From contig CAXKVR010000129.1 of assembly GCA_964058845.1 (NCBI GenBank), forward strand, positions 1-64,000: a stretch of DNA of 64,000 bases. Direction: 5' to 3'. A program made the position numbers and the translations under genes. Positions within the stretch are counted from its first letter, which is position 1. Each line of letters starts with the position of its first letter. The DNA is from Carex sylvatica. Its lineage: Eukaryota > Streptophyta > Magnoliopsida > Poales > Cyperaceae. Below the pieces are notes generated by a model that saw only the letters and a program-made list of their open reading frames with translations, had not been told where the DNA came from and did no database searches. Shown piece by piece: positions 13,119 to 24,280 of the stretch.

Positions 13119-14289
13119 TGTTGGTTGTAGCAATAATCTTTGTTGGTTGTAGGTTCAAGTCAAATTGAATTGCATAATGGAATACTTGGACCGAAGAAAT
13201 CATGAAGACACTTATCAAGAATTCGAATTGTAAAATCAGAAACTTGGTAAAGTAAGTTTGAGGCTGTTTAAACAGGGATAAAACATTGTAACGTTTTAGG
13301 CATGTCTGAAACGTTGAAGAAATAATTGATCAAACTCAGAAAACAAAGTAAAACGTTGTAACGCTTTCATAAAACGTTGTAACGTTTTAAGTTGTCAGAA
13401 CAGCTGTAATATAACTGTGCAAATCAATATGAAACGTTACAACATTTTACAACCGTTGTAACGTTTCAAGAGTGTCATAGCTTTAAGCACAGCTGTATCA
13501 GAATTCAAAATAAAATGTTGTAACGATTTAATTAATTCTGAGCTTTAGAAATTCCTTTTTTGATCAAGTTTGAGTCAGTGCAAAACGTTACATAACGTTA
13601 TACAATCGTTGGTAACGTTTTGATCGATTAGCTGAGCTGTCAAAAAATTAAAACCCTAAATCGCATTTTGAACTAAAACGTTGTAACGTTTTAGAAAATG
13701 TTGTAACGTTTTAGAAAACATTGGTAACGTTTTAGCTCACTTAGTTCATTTTTGAGCTGTTTCTATAAATAGGGCTTTGGGCTTTCTTCCCAAAGTATCC
13801 TAGCCGACCCTAAAATTCTAAAAACACGATTTTCTGGGAGCTTTAGTTACTCCATTATTGTGAGAGCTTAAAACTTTAAAATCCCTCAAACAACCTCAAA
13901 CCCACTTCACTAATCTCAAGTTAGATTAGATTAAAGTGATCTATTGAGTGTTTCTCTTGAGTAGCTTAAACTTAGAGACCTTGTTCTCATCTCTAGGAGG
14001 CCGTGTGACTTCCCTTGGTTGTAAGGGCTCGTCGGATCTCGTTTCTAGTTGGCCGATTGACTTCTCGCTTGGATTGTAAGGGCTCAGCAGTTCACAAGTT
14101 GTAATCCTTTCATATTGGGTAATAGAAAGGCGCTCCTAGAAAAGGTTACAAAGCCCCGGAGACGTAGGCCTTTGTTTTGCCAAACTCCGTTATCATCCCG
14201 CATGTTAAATTTCTCTAAACTCTTCTATTTACTTTTAATTGTGATTATTTTTATTTTTTAGAGCAATTAGTGGTGCCCCAAATTCAATA
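13119..14289 (+). repeat. 5' LTR of the copia element
   Basis: It begins TGTTGGTTGTAG and ends CAAATTCAATA, so it is TG...TA rather than TG...CA. The GTGTT duplication fixes both ends. It is 1171 bp against 1219 bp for the 3' LTR. The difference is a 66-bp stretch missing between 13142 and 13151, where TGTTGGTTGTAG is now present twice, and about 18 extra bp near 13690. More than ten AACGTT-type palindromes lie between about 13285 and 13740. Confidence 0.92.
13764..13771 (+). promoter_or_regulatory. TATA box of the 5' LTR promoter
   Basis: TATAAATA followed by GGGCTTTGGG lies just downstream of the AACGTT-rich segment and is conserved in the 3' LTR at 23750-23757. This marks the likely U3/R boundary region, with transcription starting some 25-35 bp downstream. 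Confidence 0.75.
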
Positions 14290-14292
14290 AAG

Positions 14293-14304
14293 TGGTATCA
14301 GAGC
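14293..14304 (+). other. Primer binding site (initiator tRNA-Met)
   Basis: TGGTATCAGAGC is complementary to the 3' end of plant initiator tRNA-Met and lies 3 bp after the 5' LTR end, the standard copia arrangement for priming minus-strand DNA. Confidence 0.95.
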
Positions 14305-14354
14305 AAGTTACTCAAATTAAGACACACTTAATTAGAGTTAGATCGACTTAACAA

Positions 14355-16725
14355 ATGGCACCTTATAGACACGTAAAGGAACCCCTAGTTTTTGGTAACA
14401 CAACCAAAAACTTTATGCACTGGAAGAAAACCATGCATAACTATCTAAATATTCTTGAGATATGGTATGTAATTGAAAAGTGATACATACCAAAATACAC
14501 CCTCACTCCTACCGAGGATGTAAGTGATAGTCAAAGTGAGACTCTCAAATCCAAAGAAATAAAGAAAGATAATGATCTTGCAACCAATGCCATATTTAAC
14601 TTGGTTAGTGAATCGGTGGCCTCAATCTTTGGTAGCTCCTCAACCGCAAAAGAAATGTGGGATGCTCTTGTAAACCGGTATGAAGGTAACACCCAAATTA
14701 AACATACTAAGATAACCGATTTAGAGGCCAAATTTGAAAATTTTAAAGTAGAAGATGGTGAAAGCATTGAGGATATGTATAATAGACTTATGCATATTCA
14801 AAATGAATTTACCGAATTGGGAGAATCGCTTTCTAACAATAAAGTTGTAGGTAACCTATTGAGGGTGATGCTCATGAGGGATAGATGGTCCGAATTGGTG
14901 AGTGCACTAGAAACAATTCAAGGCACGCATGACACATTCACACCGGATGACCTTTATGCATATTTTCGTAGCTTTAAAGAGAAGCTTTGGCAATCCGGAG
15001 AGCTAAAGCAAAGCTCAAAATCCAAAACCGTGGCTTTTCCAGCACAAAACCGTAACCCCTCTAGCTCCTCAAATACCCGTCTATCAAATGATCAATTCAT
15101 CAACAAAATTGACCATGAAACATCCAAAGATGCCCTTCTCTTATCCAAGATGTTCCAAGGGATGCTTGATTTCGAAAGGAAATACAAACGAGTAATGTGT
15201 TTTGCTTTCCATAGAGAATGTCACACCATCCAAACTTGCTTCAAACTCTTTCCTCAATTGAAGAATGTGGATGGTGAAGGGCAACAAGATAGAAGGCCAA
15301 GGCAAAAGTATGAAGGGTACAAAGGCAAAAAGAAGGCTAAAGCAATGCAAGCATTGTTCTCGGATGATAGCGAGGTGGAGCAATCTGACCCGGAGTCGGA
15401 GGATGAACAAGAGATCAACCTTGCATTGATGGCAAGTGTAGATGAAGATTTCTCTATAATCGATATGGACTAAATTATTGCAAGCAAGAACATCACCGAT
15501 GAGACTACCATCAACTTTCTCATGGATCTTGCTAAATCAAGATACACCAAGAAGGGAGATGGTGAGATTGATGCATCAACAAGCTTTTCTAATGAGGTAC
15601 ATTCAAACCCTAGTCTTGATGGTTATGAAACCGAAATTGAATTTGACAATGAAATTGATGGTGGTGAAGAATATAGTGGAATAATTGATGAAGTCAATTA
15701 TATAATTACCAATGAGACAAGCAATTTCACCAATAAAATTCTAACACGGTATGATAATGAAACTAGGTGGCAATCTCTTCTTTATGAGTCAAATAGAATC
15801 TTGGTTGAAAAGGAAGGTATTATTCAAAAATTAATTGCTAAAAATGACAAGTTAGAATGTGAGGTTAGGAATTTAAAATCATCACATATAGGTGAAATAG
15901 GCATATTAAAAGTGAAAAATTCAAACTCATGAAACCGAGATAAGGGCATTAAGATCTCATAGTGAATTTTCAAATGTCACTAGTCTAGATCCTTACTATG
16001 TGGATAAGTTGATCAATGGTCAATCTTATCGCAAAATAGACAAAATTGGTCTTGGATTCGAGAAGGGTAAATCCTTATTCGAATCTAACCGCATACAAGG
16101 CCCGAAAGAAAAAGGGGAACATTCTCAAATATCAACTAAGGTTAATGAACAATTTTTTTTGAAAAAAGTTAACTTTGATTGCAAGGAGTATACTACATTT
16201 CAATTCCACACCAAAAATGATAATACTCCATTGCAAAAGAAATTAAGTAAAGAAAATACTTATCAATCCTCAAATACTAAACCAAATCATGCATTCAAGT
16301 ATAAGTATAGTCATAAAAATAATAAGAACAAAAATAATTTGCAAAGTAATGATAGAAACACTTTTAATCCAAAAGGGTCCAACAAAACTTATTTCAAGGG
16401 ACCCGATAGATGGTTTTATGAACTTAAAAATAAAAATAATTTTCAAAATCAAACTCAAAGAAATGGTTTATCAAGAGATGTTCCCCAACATCACAAAAGA
16501 TCATCTAAAGTTGCAAATAAGTCATTTGATACACACAATAATAATTTGCATGAAATGAAGTACCAATACCCTTCCACTTTCAAACAAGGTTCTACTTCTA
16601 AAAAACCATCAATTACATTGTGTAATTATTGTTGTAAAATTGGCCACACCTCTTTAGAATGTAGATTTAGGAATGCATACAACAAACAAAATATTGTATG
16701 GGTTTCTAAAGCTAAATTAGCTTAA
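14355..16725 (+). pseudogene. gag: Copia gag, broken by two stops and one frameshift
   Basis: The chosen start, ATGGCACCTTATAGACAC at 14355, is the first ATG after the primer site. The frame meets TGA at 14481 (codon 43) but then runs through a typical copia-type Gag domain (about 14600-15000, with the run KEMWDALVNRYEG). A basic stretch (about 15290-15350) and an acidic one (about 15365-15420) follow. TAA at 15471 interrupts what still reads as protein. A likely coiled-coil segment (15760-15920) ends at a 1-base frameshift near 15920. The next frame, 16000-16725, is lysine- and asparagine-rich and ends in a CCHC zinc knuckle (C-x2-C-x4-H-x4-C, 16619-16663), the nucleic-acid-binding mark of Gag. 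In life Gag would form the particle packaging element RNA. Clearly defective here. Confidence 0.9.
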
Positions 16726-16836
16726 ATTAACATTTAATCTCCCATAGCTTATTCAAATTGCCAAAAACAAAGAGGGAGATTAAAACAAGGTATATGTTAG
16801 TTAATATCTCAACAATAACTAATATATACTTTGTAG
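16726..16836 (+). other. Noncoding gap between gag and pol with purine-rich tract
   Basis: About 110 bp with stops in all useful frames separates the zinc knuckle from protease. It contains AACAAAGAGGGAGATTA, similar to a copia polypurine tract, and ends TTTGTAG before the protease frame, resembling a splice acceptor. CAAGGTATATG at about 16783 resembles a donor, but a stop upstream of it means splicing would not join gag to pol. Confidence 0.5.
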
Positions 16837-19800
16837 GTGTGTTTGATTACAACTCAAAAGAAAAGTGCTTGGATCATTGATAGTGGATGCTCACACCATA
16901 TAACCGGTGATAAATCTATTTTTAAACTCTTAGAACCATATGATGGAAGTACGGTTACCTTTGAAAATAATCAAAGGAAGAGCTCTATTATTGGAATAGT
17001 CTCAATTGGTAACCAACACTTGACCATATCAAAGGTATACCTTGTTGATGGGTTAAATTATAACTTACTTAGCGTTAGTAAGTTATGCGACTCTGGTTAT
17101 TATGTAAAATTTGATATCGATGCTTGTCACATAGTTAGGCCTTTGGATGATTCTTTAATATACTCGGGTAAAAGGAAGAAAAATGTTTATTACTTTACCC
17201 ATTTTGATTCCGGTGAGACTTGCCTAAGTGCCATATCAATCGGATCTAGATTATGGCATCGTAGACTAGGTCATGTTTCAATTGATACCATTAGAAAATT
17301 GGTTAAATTAGACTTAGTTCGTGGGTTACCAACACATAAACTAGAACTTGAAGGATTATGTGATGCATGTGTTCAAGGTAAACAAACCAAGAGTAGTTTT
17401 AAATCTAAAGACATGGTTTCAACCAATAAACCCCTACAATTACTACACATGGACTTATTTGGACCTATTAGCGTACCAACTTTGGCCAAAAATAAATATG
17501 CATATGTGATTTTAGATGATTATAGTCGCTTTACTTGGGTTTTGTTCCTACAACACAAGGATGAAGCAATTAGTAATTTCATCGAATTTTGCAAACGTGT
17601 TGAAAATGAAAAGGGATAAAAAATCATTAGGATTAGAAGTGATCATGGGGTAGAATTTGAAAATACAAAATTTGATCAACTATGCTTTAAAAGGGGATAT
17701 AAACATGAGTATTTGGCTCCTCGCACACCACAACAAAATGGGGTAGTTGAGTGAAAAAATCGAACCTTAGTTGAGCTTGTCCGTACCATGCTTAATGAAT
17801 ATTCATTACCTAAACACCTTTGGGCCGAAGCCGTTAATACGGCATGCTACGTGGTTAATCGCGTAAGCATAAGGTCTATTTTTAATAAAATACCTTATGA
17901 GCTATGGAAGGGGTATAAGCCAAAAATATCTCATTTTAGAGTATTTGGGTCTAAATGCTTTATTCTTGATGAATCCCCTAAAGTAACAAAATTTGATTCT
18001 AAATCAGTTGAGGGAGTGTTTGTAGGGTATTCAATATCAAGTAAAGCCTATAGAATATACATAGCATCACAACGGATTGTTATAGAATCCGTGCATATTA
18101 AATTTGATGAAGGTGCTAATCAAAAGGTCGAGTAAGGTATTCAAATTGTAGGTATTGAAGTCCCAACTCTTGACCAAGATGAAGTCGAGGCAAGCACTGA
18201 CACAATTGAGAATCAATCCAAGCGGGCTCAACCCGACATGGATGGAACAAATGTTGAGTTGGATCCAATAGTGGTAGATGCAACTAATATAAAGACGGAT
18301 CCAATAGTTGATGGTATGCAAACTGAAGAGATACAACCTCGACGAATTGAGTATCAAATTCCCAAAGACCTAAGGGAAGTAACTTCTCATCCTCTCTCTA
18401 ATGTAATTGGGGATCCAAGGGAAAGGGTTAAGACTAGGTCCGGATTAAATCAAATGATCAGACATTATGCATTTGTATCTCATATTGAACCTAAGAATTT
18501 TAAAGATGCAAATGTAGATCCTGATTGGATTTGTACCATGCAAGAAGAACTTGCTCAATTTGAAAAGAACAAAGTTTGGGAACTTGTACCTAAACCAAAT
18601 GAAAGAATAATAATAGGTACTAAATGGGTCTTTAGAAATAAAAAGAATGATGATGAAAATGTTATTAGAAGCAAAGCTAGATCGGTAGCTCAAGGGTACA
18701 AGCAACAAGAAGATATTGATTTTGAAGAAACCTTGCACCCGTAGCTCGTCTAGAATCCATTCGAATACTTTTAGCATATGCCTCAAATAAAAATTTCAAA
18801 CTATTTCAAATGGATGTTAAAAGTGTATTTTTGAATGGATTCATAGATGAGGAAGTATATGTGAACCAACCACAAGGCTTTGTTGATTCCACATTTTCTA
18901 CTCATGTCTATAGACTCACCAAAGCACTCTATGGACTCAAACAAGCTCCAAGGGCATGGTATGGTAGACTAAGTTCCTTTCTAATTGAAAATGAATTTGT
19001 TAGAGGAGAAAATGATACAACTCTTTTCACTAAGAAAAGAGATAGATCACTTTTGGTGTTGCAAATTTATGTAGATGACATAATTTTTGGTTCACCTAAT
19101 GCTGCACTTGCCGAGGAATTTTCTTCTCTTATGAGTAGTGAATTTGAGATAAGCATGATGGGTGAATTAAATTTCTTCTTGGGACTTCAAATCAAGCAAC
19201 TCTTGCAAGGTATATTTGTCAGCCAAACCAAATATGCGAAGGAATTGATCAAGAAGTTTGGAATGACCGAGAGCAATACGAGCAAGACACCAATGGCAAC
19301 CAATGCAAATCTTGACTCGGATCTAAACGGCACATCGGCCGACATCACTCAATACCGAGCTATGATAGGTAGCCTACTCTATTTAACTGCTAGTAGACCC
19401 GATATAATATTTGCGGTATGTCTATGTGCTAGGTATCAAGCAAATCCCAAAGAATTGCACTTGAAAGCCGTTAAAAGAATACTTAAATATGCCAATGGTA
19501 GTTTAAATTTGGGATTATGGTATGGCAAACAATCGAATTTAGACTTGATAGGATATACCGATGTCAATTTTGCCGAAGACCGAATGGATAGAAAAAGTAC
19601 AAGTGGTACATGCCAATTCATTGGTGGATCACTTGTCTCATGATCGAGTCGCAAACAAACCTCGGTTGCCCTTTCCACAATGGAAACCGAGTATGTTGCG
19701 GCCGGTAGTTGTTGCACACAATTTCTTTGGATGATCCAAAGTCTAAATGATTATGAAATTTACTTTCGCAACGTACCAATAATGTGTGACAACACTAGTG

Positions 19801-20015
19801 CCATAATGATATCCAAAAATTCGGTTCTTCATTCTAGAACCAAGCACATAGAAATAAGGTATCATTTTATAAGGGATCACATTGAGAAAGGTGAAATAGA
19901 ACTCATACATATCAATACCAAAAATCAAATTGCCGATATATTTACAAAATCCTTGAATACTCAACAACATAGTGAATTAAGGTTCAAATTAGGCATGCTA
20001 GAACTTAGAGAATAA
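16837..20015 (+). pseudogene. pol: Copia pol (protease, integrase, RT, RNase H), broken
   Basis: Domains in order: aspartic protease with WIIDSGCSHH (about 16867-16896); integrase with an HHCC zinc motif (LWHRRLGH, then CDAC at 17359-17370) and the catalytic residues of HMDLFGP (about 17452), RSDHG (about 17640) and QQNGVVE (about 17749); reverse transcriptase with [12 protein letters not shown] (about 18803) and YVDD (19068-19079); RNase H with [11 protein letters not shown] (about 19553), ending near IADIFTKSLN. Breaks are TAA at 17617, TGA at 17752, TAA at 18133, a 1-base loss near 18731 inside the RT entry motif, and TGA at 19641 where a tryptophan codon is usual. The protein would normally process, reverse-transcribe and integrate the element. 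It cannot be made here as one chain. Confidence 0.93.
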
Positions 20016-20089
20016 GGCATATTAAATCCTCACTTCAAAAGAATTCATAGAAATCAAAACAGTTCATTTTAAGACTTGTCTGCTAAAGC

Positions 20090-20640
20090 AAAATGTTGGT
20101 AACGTTTATAAAATATTATAACGTTTTCATCAAATGTACTCAATTAACTAGCAATACAGGTAAAACATTGGTAACGTTTATAAAACGTTGTAATGTTTTC
20201 ATCGAATACAGGCAAACGAAAGAAAACGTTATAACGTTATATAAACGTTGGTAACGATTTAAATCAAATATTGAAAAATCTGAGAAATGGATTTTTTTGG
20301 CAAAAAGGTCATTTCGAGTCGGTGCTAAACGTTACATAACGTTTTGAAATCGTTGTAACATTTCAAGGAAATCATGCAGTATTTGAGTAAAACGTTGGTA
20401 ACGTTTTATAAACGTTGTAACGTTGTATAAAAACATTGGTAACGTTTCATAAACGTTGGTAATGATTTAAATCAAATGTTAAAAATCTGAGAAATGAAAT
20501 TTTTAGCAAAATGTCATTTCGAGTCAGTGCTAAACGTTACATAATGTTTTGAAAACGTTATAACATTTTAGGAAAATCATGCAGTAATTGAGAAAACGTT
20601 GGTAACGTTTTATAAATCGTTGTAACGTTTTAGGCGAAAA
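20090..20640 (+). repeat. AACGTT-palindrome-rich segment with 207-bp tandem duplication
   Basis: Variants of AACGTTGGTAACGTTT recur throughout. A ~205-bp block with TGAGAAATGG and TCATTTCGAGTC is repeated at a 207-bp offset (20281 and 20488). The same module (GTCAGTGC, AAACGTTACATAACGTT, then a second AACGTT pair) occurs in both LTRs, so part of the LTR regulatory region seems to have been copied inside the element, upstream of the extra ORF. Confidence 0.8.
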
Positions 20641-20654
20641 ATACATTTAAATGG

Positions 20655-20981
20655 ATCCGGACCCGTCCCTTCCTCTTCTTTTCCACTCACGCCTCCTCTC
20701 TTCCTCTCTTTCTCTTTTTCTCTCTCTCTCCACCTATCTCTCTCTCTCTCCTCCTATTCCGGCCACCATACTCAACTAAATCACGAGTCTACCCTTAAAT
20801 TCAAGTTTCTCTCTCTCTCTCCTCTCTTCTCCTAAACCCTAACCAAAACCCTAGTTTGAATTCCAACGATCCGACCGTTTGATCGAAGATCCGACTTCAC
20901 CACTACGCTTCAAATCTCCTTCTCTTCTCAGATTGGTGCTTAATTCTTCAATCGGTAATTTCTCAATTTTAACTTGGTCCA
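20655..20981 (+). promoter_or_regulatory. Pyrimidine-rich leader upstream of the extra ORF
   Basis: About 190 bp of CT-rich sequence (20665-20830) is followed by AAACCCTAACCAAAACCCTAG, a telo-box-like motif common near plant transcription starts, and then the ATG at 20982. This is what a plant 5' UTR looks like and is unlike the AT-rich sequence around it. It suggests either an internal promoter or a captured host leader. Confidence 0.5.
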
Positions 20982-22373
20982 ATGGCTCCAAAGAAAAGTG
21001 TAATTTCTAAGAGAAAGAAAAGATTCCGATTAGAAATTGAGGAAGGTCAAAGTAGTGGTGCAAACCTTGAACCTAATTTTGAATTTGAACAAACTAACCA
21101 ATACCTATTTTGGGATGCAAAGGGATATGAGAATTTCATGTTCAATTTTAAGAACCAGCATTTATCGGATTGTTACTATTTTAATAAGGCATTGGTTACC
21201 TTTCGTTAATCCGAAGACGATAAAATAATTGATTTTATAAACCATTGGAGGTGGAAACCAATCTTGACCGCTTGTGAACCGTATACCGACCTTCTTACAT
21301 GAATCTTCTATGCCAATCTTATAATTAAGAAAAACCTGTTCTATCTCACCACATGGGTTTGCGGGAAAGAAATTCATCTCTCACTTGAAAATGTGGCACA
21401 ATGGCTTGAATTGCCGAATGAGGGTGAGGAAGCATATATCTTGAGGGGTTGGACTCAAATGGTCGTTGATACGGTCGATCATTACAAGAAATGGTTTGAC
21501 CGGAACAACATCGGTGGTGGTCCAGTCTATGTAACTCATCTTCCATCCATGCATAGATTGTTTTTCCTATTCATCAATAACATTCTTGTCCCTAAATCTA
21601 CTATAAAGACCAACCTTGAATGGGGACCCATGTATTACCTACACCATCTCATTCAAAAGGATGACAAACAATTCAACATCCCATACATCATCCTTCGTCA
21701 CATGCAAAACGCTTTTGGAAGCACGGTGGCTCACTTGCCATATGCCCATCTCATTCATAAAATAATTTGGGCAAATTGTATTGAAATACCGGAGGACCAA
21801 CACTACTTCTTCCCGATTAACTTGGTTTCTCAGTTAACTAAGATAAATTGGATTATAGTTACTGTTGCTTCGGGTCTAATGCACTATGCACCCGATCAAC
21901 GGGATATAAATAGGTGGATCAATAGGCAAGATGCTCTTCCAAATCAATATTGAGATCCCAAACAACATGAACAACAAGAAAACCCAGCACAAGTACCACC
22001 ATACCAAGACCAATTCCCTCAACAATTTCCAATACCAGGCGAATTTCAACCACCACAAGGCACCGAAGCACAAATGGCTTGGATTTGCCAACAACTCTAT
22101 GCACAACGTATAGAGGCTCAAGAAATGAGAATAAAAATGAGAAACAAAATGAGGAACATACATAATCAAGTCGATCTCAATGCAAGAAATATCGGCTTAC
22201 TCCGTGACTCACAATCGAGTCTCACATCTCGATTTATAGGGGTGTATGGAGTTACCTCAAGCACTTTGGATCCTCAAGAAGAAGAAGAACCTCAAGACGC
22301 TGGTCCATCACATCAACGAGGCAACGAGGAGCAAAATCTAATTTTTAAATTCAATGAGTATTTATTCTCTTAG
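20982..22373 (+). pseudogene. Extra ORF between pol and 3' LTR (putative plant transposon protein type), three stops
   Basis: One frame runs from MAPKKSVISKRKKRFRLE at 20982 to TAG at 22373 (about 463 codons), interrupted by TAA at 21207, TGA at 21300 and TGA at 21951. The N-terminus is lysine/arginine-rich, like a nuclear signal. The middle (21230-21430) has the spaced pattern FYANL, V-GKEI, S-ENV-WLELP, which I associate with the 'putative plant transposon protein' domain (PF20167-like) seen in many plant retroelements. The tail is rich in Q and P, then charged and helical. There is no signal peptide or membrane segment, so it is not an obvious envelope-like protein. Function unknown. The domain assignment is by pattern recognition only. 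Confidence 0.65.
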
Positions 22374-23043
22374 TTGCATGTTAAATTTGAAAGTTTAATT
22401 AGATTTAAATTGTAATGTGAATTATTTGAATTGCTTGTGTTTGTTGAAATTTGATGAATTGTGGATTTAAGGGTTAAATTACATAATTATTATATCTTAT
22501 GAATTGTGAATTCTTGATAGGATTGAAATGCAAAAATGTCATTTGCATGACTTACTTGAATTGGTATATCATGAAAATTTGTTGATTGATGATGATGTAT
22601 ATAAAATGTAGGAAGTGATGTAGAAATTGTATAAATTGATAACTTGTCAAGGATTAAATTGCAAAATTATTGAATGCCTATGCTTGTATATCTTGGAACC
22701 TTGATAAGTTATATGGAATGTTGAAATGCATAAAATGAATTGACTTGTGTGCATATGTAAATATGCATGAATTGATTTATCGAATGACAATTTTTATTTT
22801 TAAAATGTATTTATCACTTGTTGTGAACAATGGAAGAATATACCCTCAATTATATTTTATTTATCGGTATAATATTACTAAATTGAGGGGAGTGCATATT
22901 TTGAAGGGGAGCACTTTGAAAATGTACTTATTTGTCTCCCTTTCGTCGATTTCCAAAAGGGAGAGAGAAATTGGTACCAATGACTAGACAATGCAAAATT
23001 AGACTTATGCATTTACTCGCATTGTATGTTTTTGCAAATCGTC
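22374..23043 (+). other. AT-rich 3' untranslated part of the copia element
   Basis: No coding sequence is recognisable. Direct short motifs (TTGAATTG, GTATATCTTG) recur. A purine-rich run, AAAAGGGAGAGAGAAA (about 22957), precedes the true polypurine tract and may be a second, upstream one. Confidence 0.5.
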
Positions 23044-23055
23044 AAAAGGGGAAGA
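23044..23055 (+). other. Polypurine tract
   Basis: AAAAGGGGAAGA lies just before the TGTTGG start of the 3' LTR, the position from which plus-strand DNA is primed. Confidence 0.85.
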
Positions 23056-23056
23056 T

Positions 23057-24275
23057 TGTTGGTTGTAGTAATAATCTTTTTTGTATATTTGACTAATTTG
23101 CAAAAACATACAATTATTGAATTTTACGATTTCTTTTAGTTTTTAAAAATATGTAGGTTCAAGTCAAATGGAATTGCATAATGGAATATTTGGACCGAAG
23201 AAATCATGAAGACACTTATCAAGAATTCGAATTGTAAAATCAGAAGCTTAGTAAAGTAAATTTGAGGCTGTTTAAACAAGGATAAAACGTTGGTAACATT
23301 TTAGGCATGTCTGAAACGTTGAAGAAATAATTGATCAAACTCAGAAAACAAAATAAAACGTTGTAACATTTTCATAAAATATTGTAACGTTTTAAGTTGT
23401 CAGAACAGCTGTAATATAACTGTGCAAATCAATATGAAACGTTACAACGTTTTACAACCGTTGTAACGTTTCAAGAGTGTCAGAGCTTTAAGCATAGCTG
23501 TATCAGAATTCAAAATGAAACGTTGGAACGATTTAATTAATTCAAAGCTTTAGAAATTCCTTTTTTGATCATGTTTGAGTCAGTGCAAAACGTTACATAA
23601 CGTTATACAATCGTTGGTAACGTTTTGATCAATTAGCTGAGTTGTCAGAAAATTAAAACCCTAAATCGCATTTTGAACTAAAACGTTGGTAACGTTTTAG
23701 AAAATATTGGTAACGTTTTAGCTCACTTAGCTCATTTTTGAGTTGTTTCTATAAATAGGGCTTTGGGCTTTCTTCCCAAAGTATCCTAGCCGACCCTAAA
23801 CTTCTAAAAATATAATTTTTTGAGAGCTTTAGTTACTCCATTATTGTGAGAGCTTAAAACTTCAAAATCTCTCAAACAACCTCAAACTCACTTCACTAAT
23901 CTCAAGTTAGATTAGATTAGAGTGATCTATTGAGTGTTTCTCTTGAGTAGCTTAAACTTAGAGACCTTGTTCTCATCTCTAGGAGGCCGTGTGACTTTCC
24001 TTGGTTGTAAGGGCTTGCCGGATCTCGTTTCTAGTTGGCCGATTGACTTCCAGCTTGGATTGTAAGGGCTCAACGGTTCATAAGTTGTAATCCTTTCATA
24101 TTGGGTAACAGAAAGGCTCACCTAGAAAAGGTTGCGAAGCCCCGGAGACGTAGGCCTTTGTTTTGTCGAACTCCGTTATCATCCCGCGTGTCAAATTTAT
24201 CTAAACTCTTATATTTACTTTTAATTGTGATTATTTTCTATTTTTAGAGCAATTAGTGGTGTCCCAAATTCAATA
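23057..24275 (+). repeat. 3' LTR of the copia element
   Basis: It begins TGTTGGTTGTAGTAATAATC, ends CCAAATTCAATA, and is followed by the GTGTT duplication. It keeps the 66 bp lost from the 5' LTR (23079-23150). Many differences between the two LTRs are C/T or G/A changes at the CpG of AACGTT sites, consistent with decay of methylated CpG. Confidence 0.92.
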
Positions 24276-24280
24276 GTGTT

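Larger units (their letters stand above)
13119..24275 (+). mobile_element. Ty1-copia LTR retrotransposon, Sirevirus-like, 11.2 kb, defective
   Basis: Order: 5' LTR, tRNA-Met primer site, gag, protease, integrase, reverse transcriptase, RNase H, an extra ORF, polypurine tract, 3' LTR. Integrase before RT is the copia order. A long Gag with an acidic and coiled-coil-like middle, the protease style around DSGC, and extra coding sequence after pol fit the Sirevirus (SIRE/Maximus) lineage. All three coding regions carry in-frame stops or frameshifts, so it cannot move on its own. LTR lengths differ through a 66-bp deletion in the 5' copy and about 18 extra bp near its end. The lineage assignment is inference from motifs. 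Confidence 0.93.

Noticed and set aside
13114..13119. TG...CA as the LTR ends of the copia element
   Set aside because: Ending at CA would leave the GTGTT duplication three bases away. The duplication fits only if the LTR ends in CAATA.
14293..14304. tRNA gene fragment
   Set aside because: It is only the 12-base primer site next to an LTR; no tRNA cloverleaf is present.
16783..16836. Functional intron joining gag to pol
   Set aside because: The gag stop at 16723 lies upstream of the possible donor, so splicing would not remove it.
18067..18786. Minus-strand open frames within copia pol
   Set aside because: They are shadows of the pol coding sequence with no independent support.
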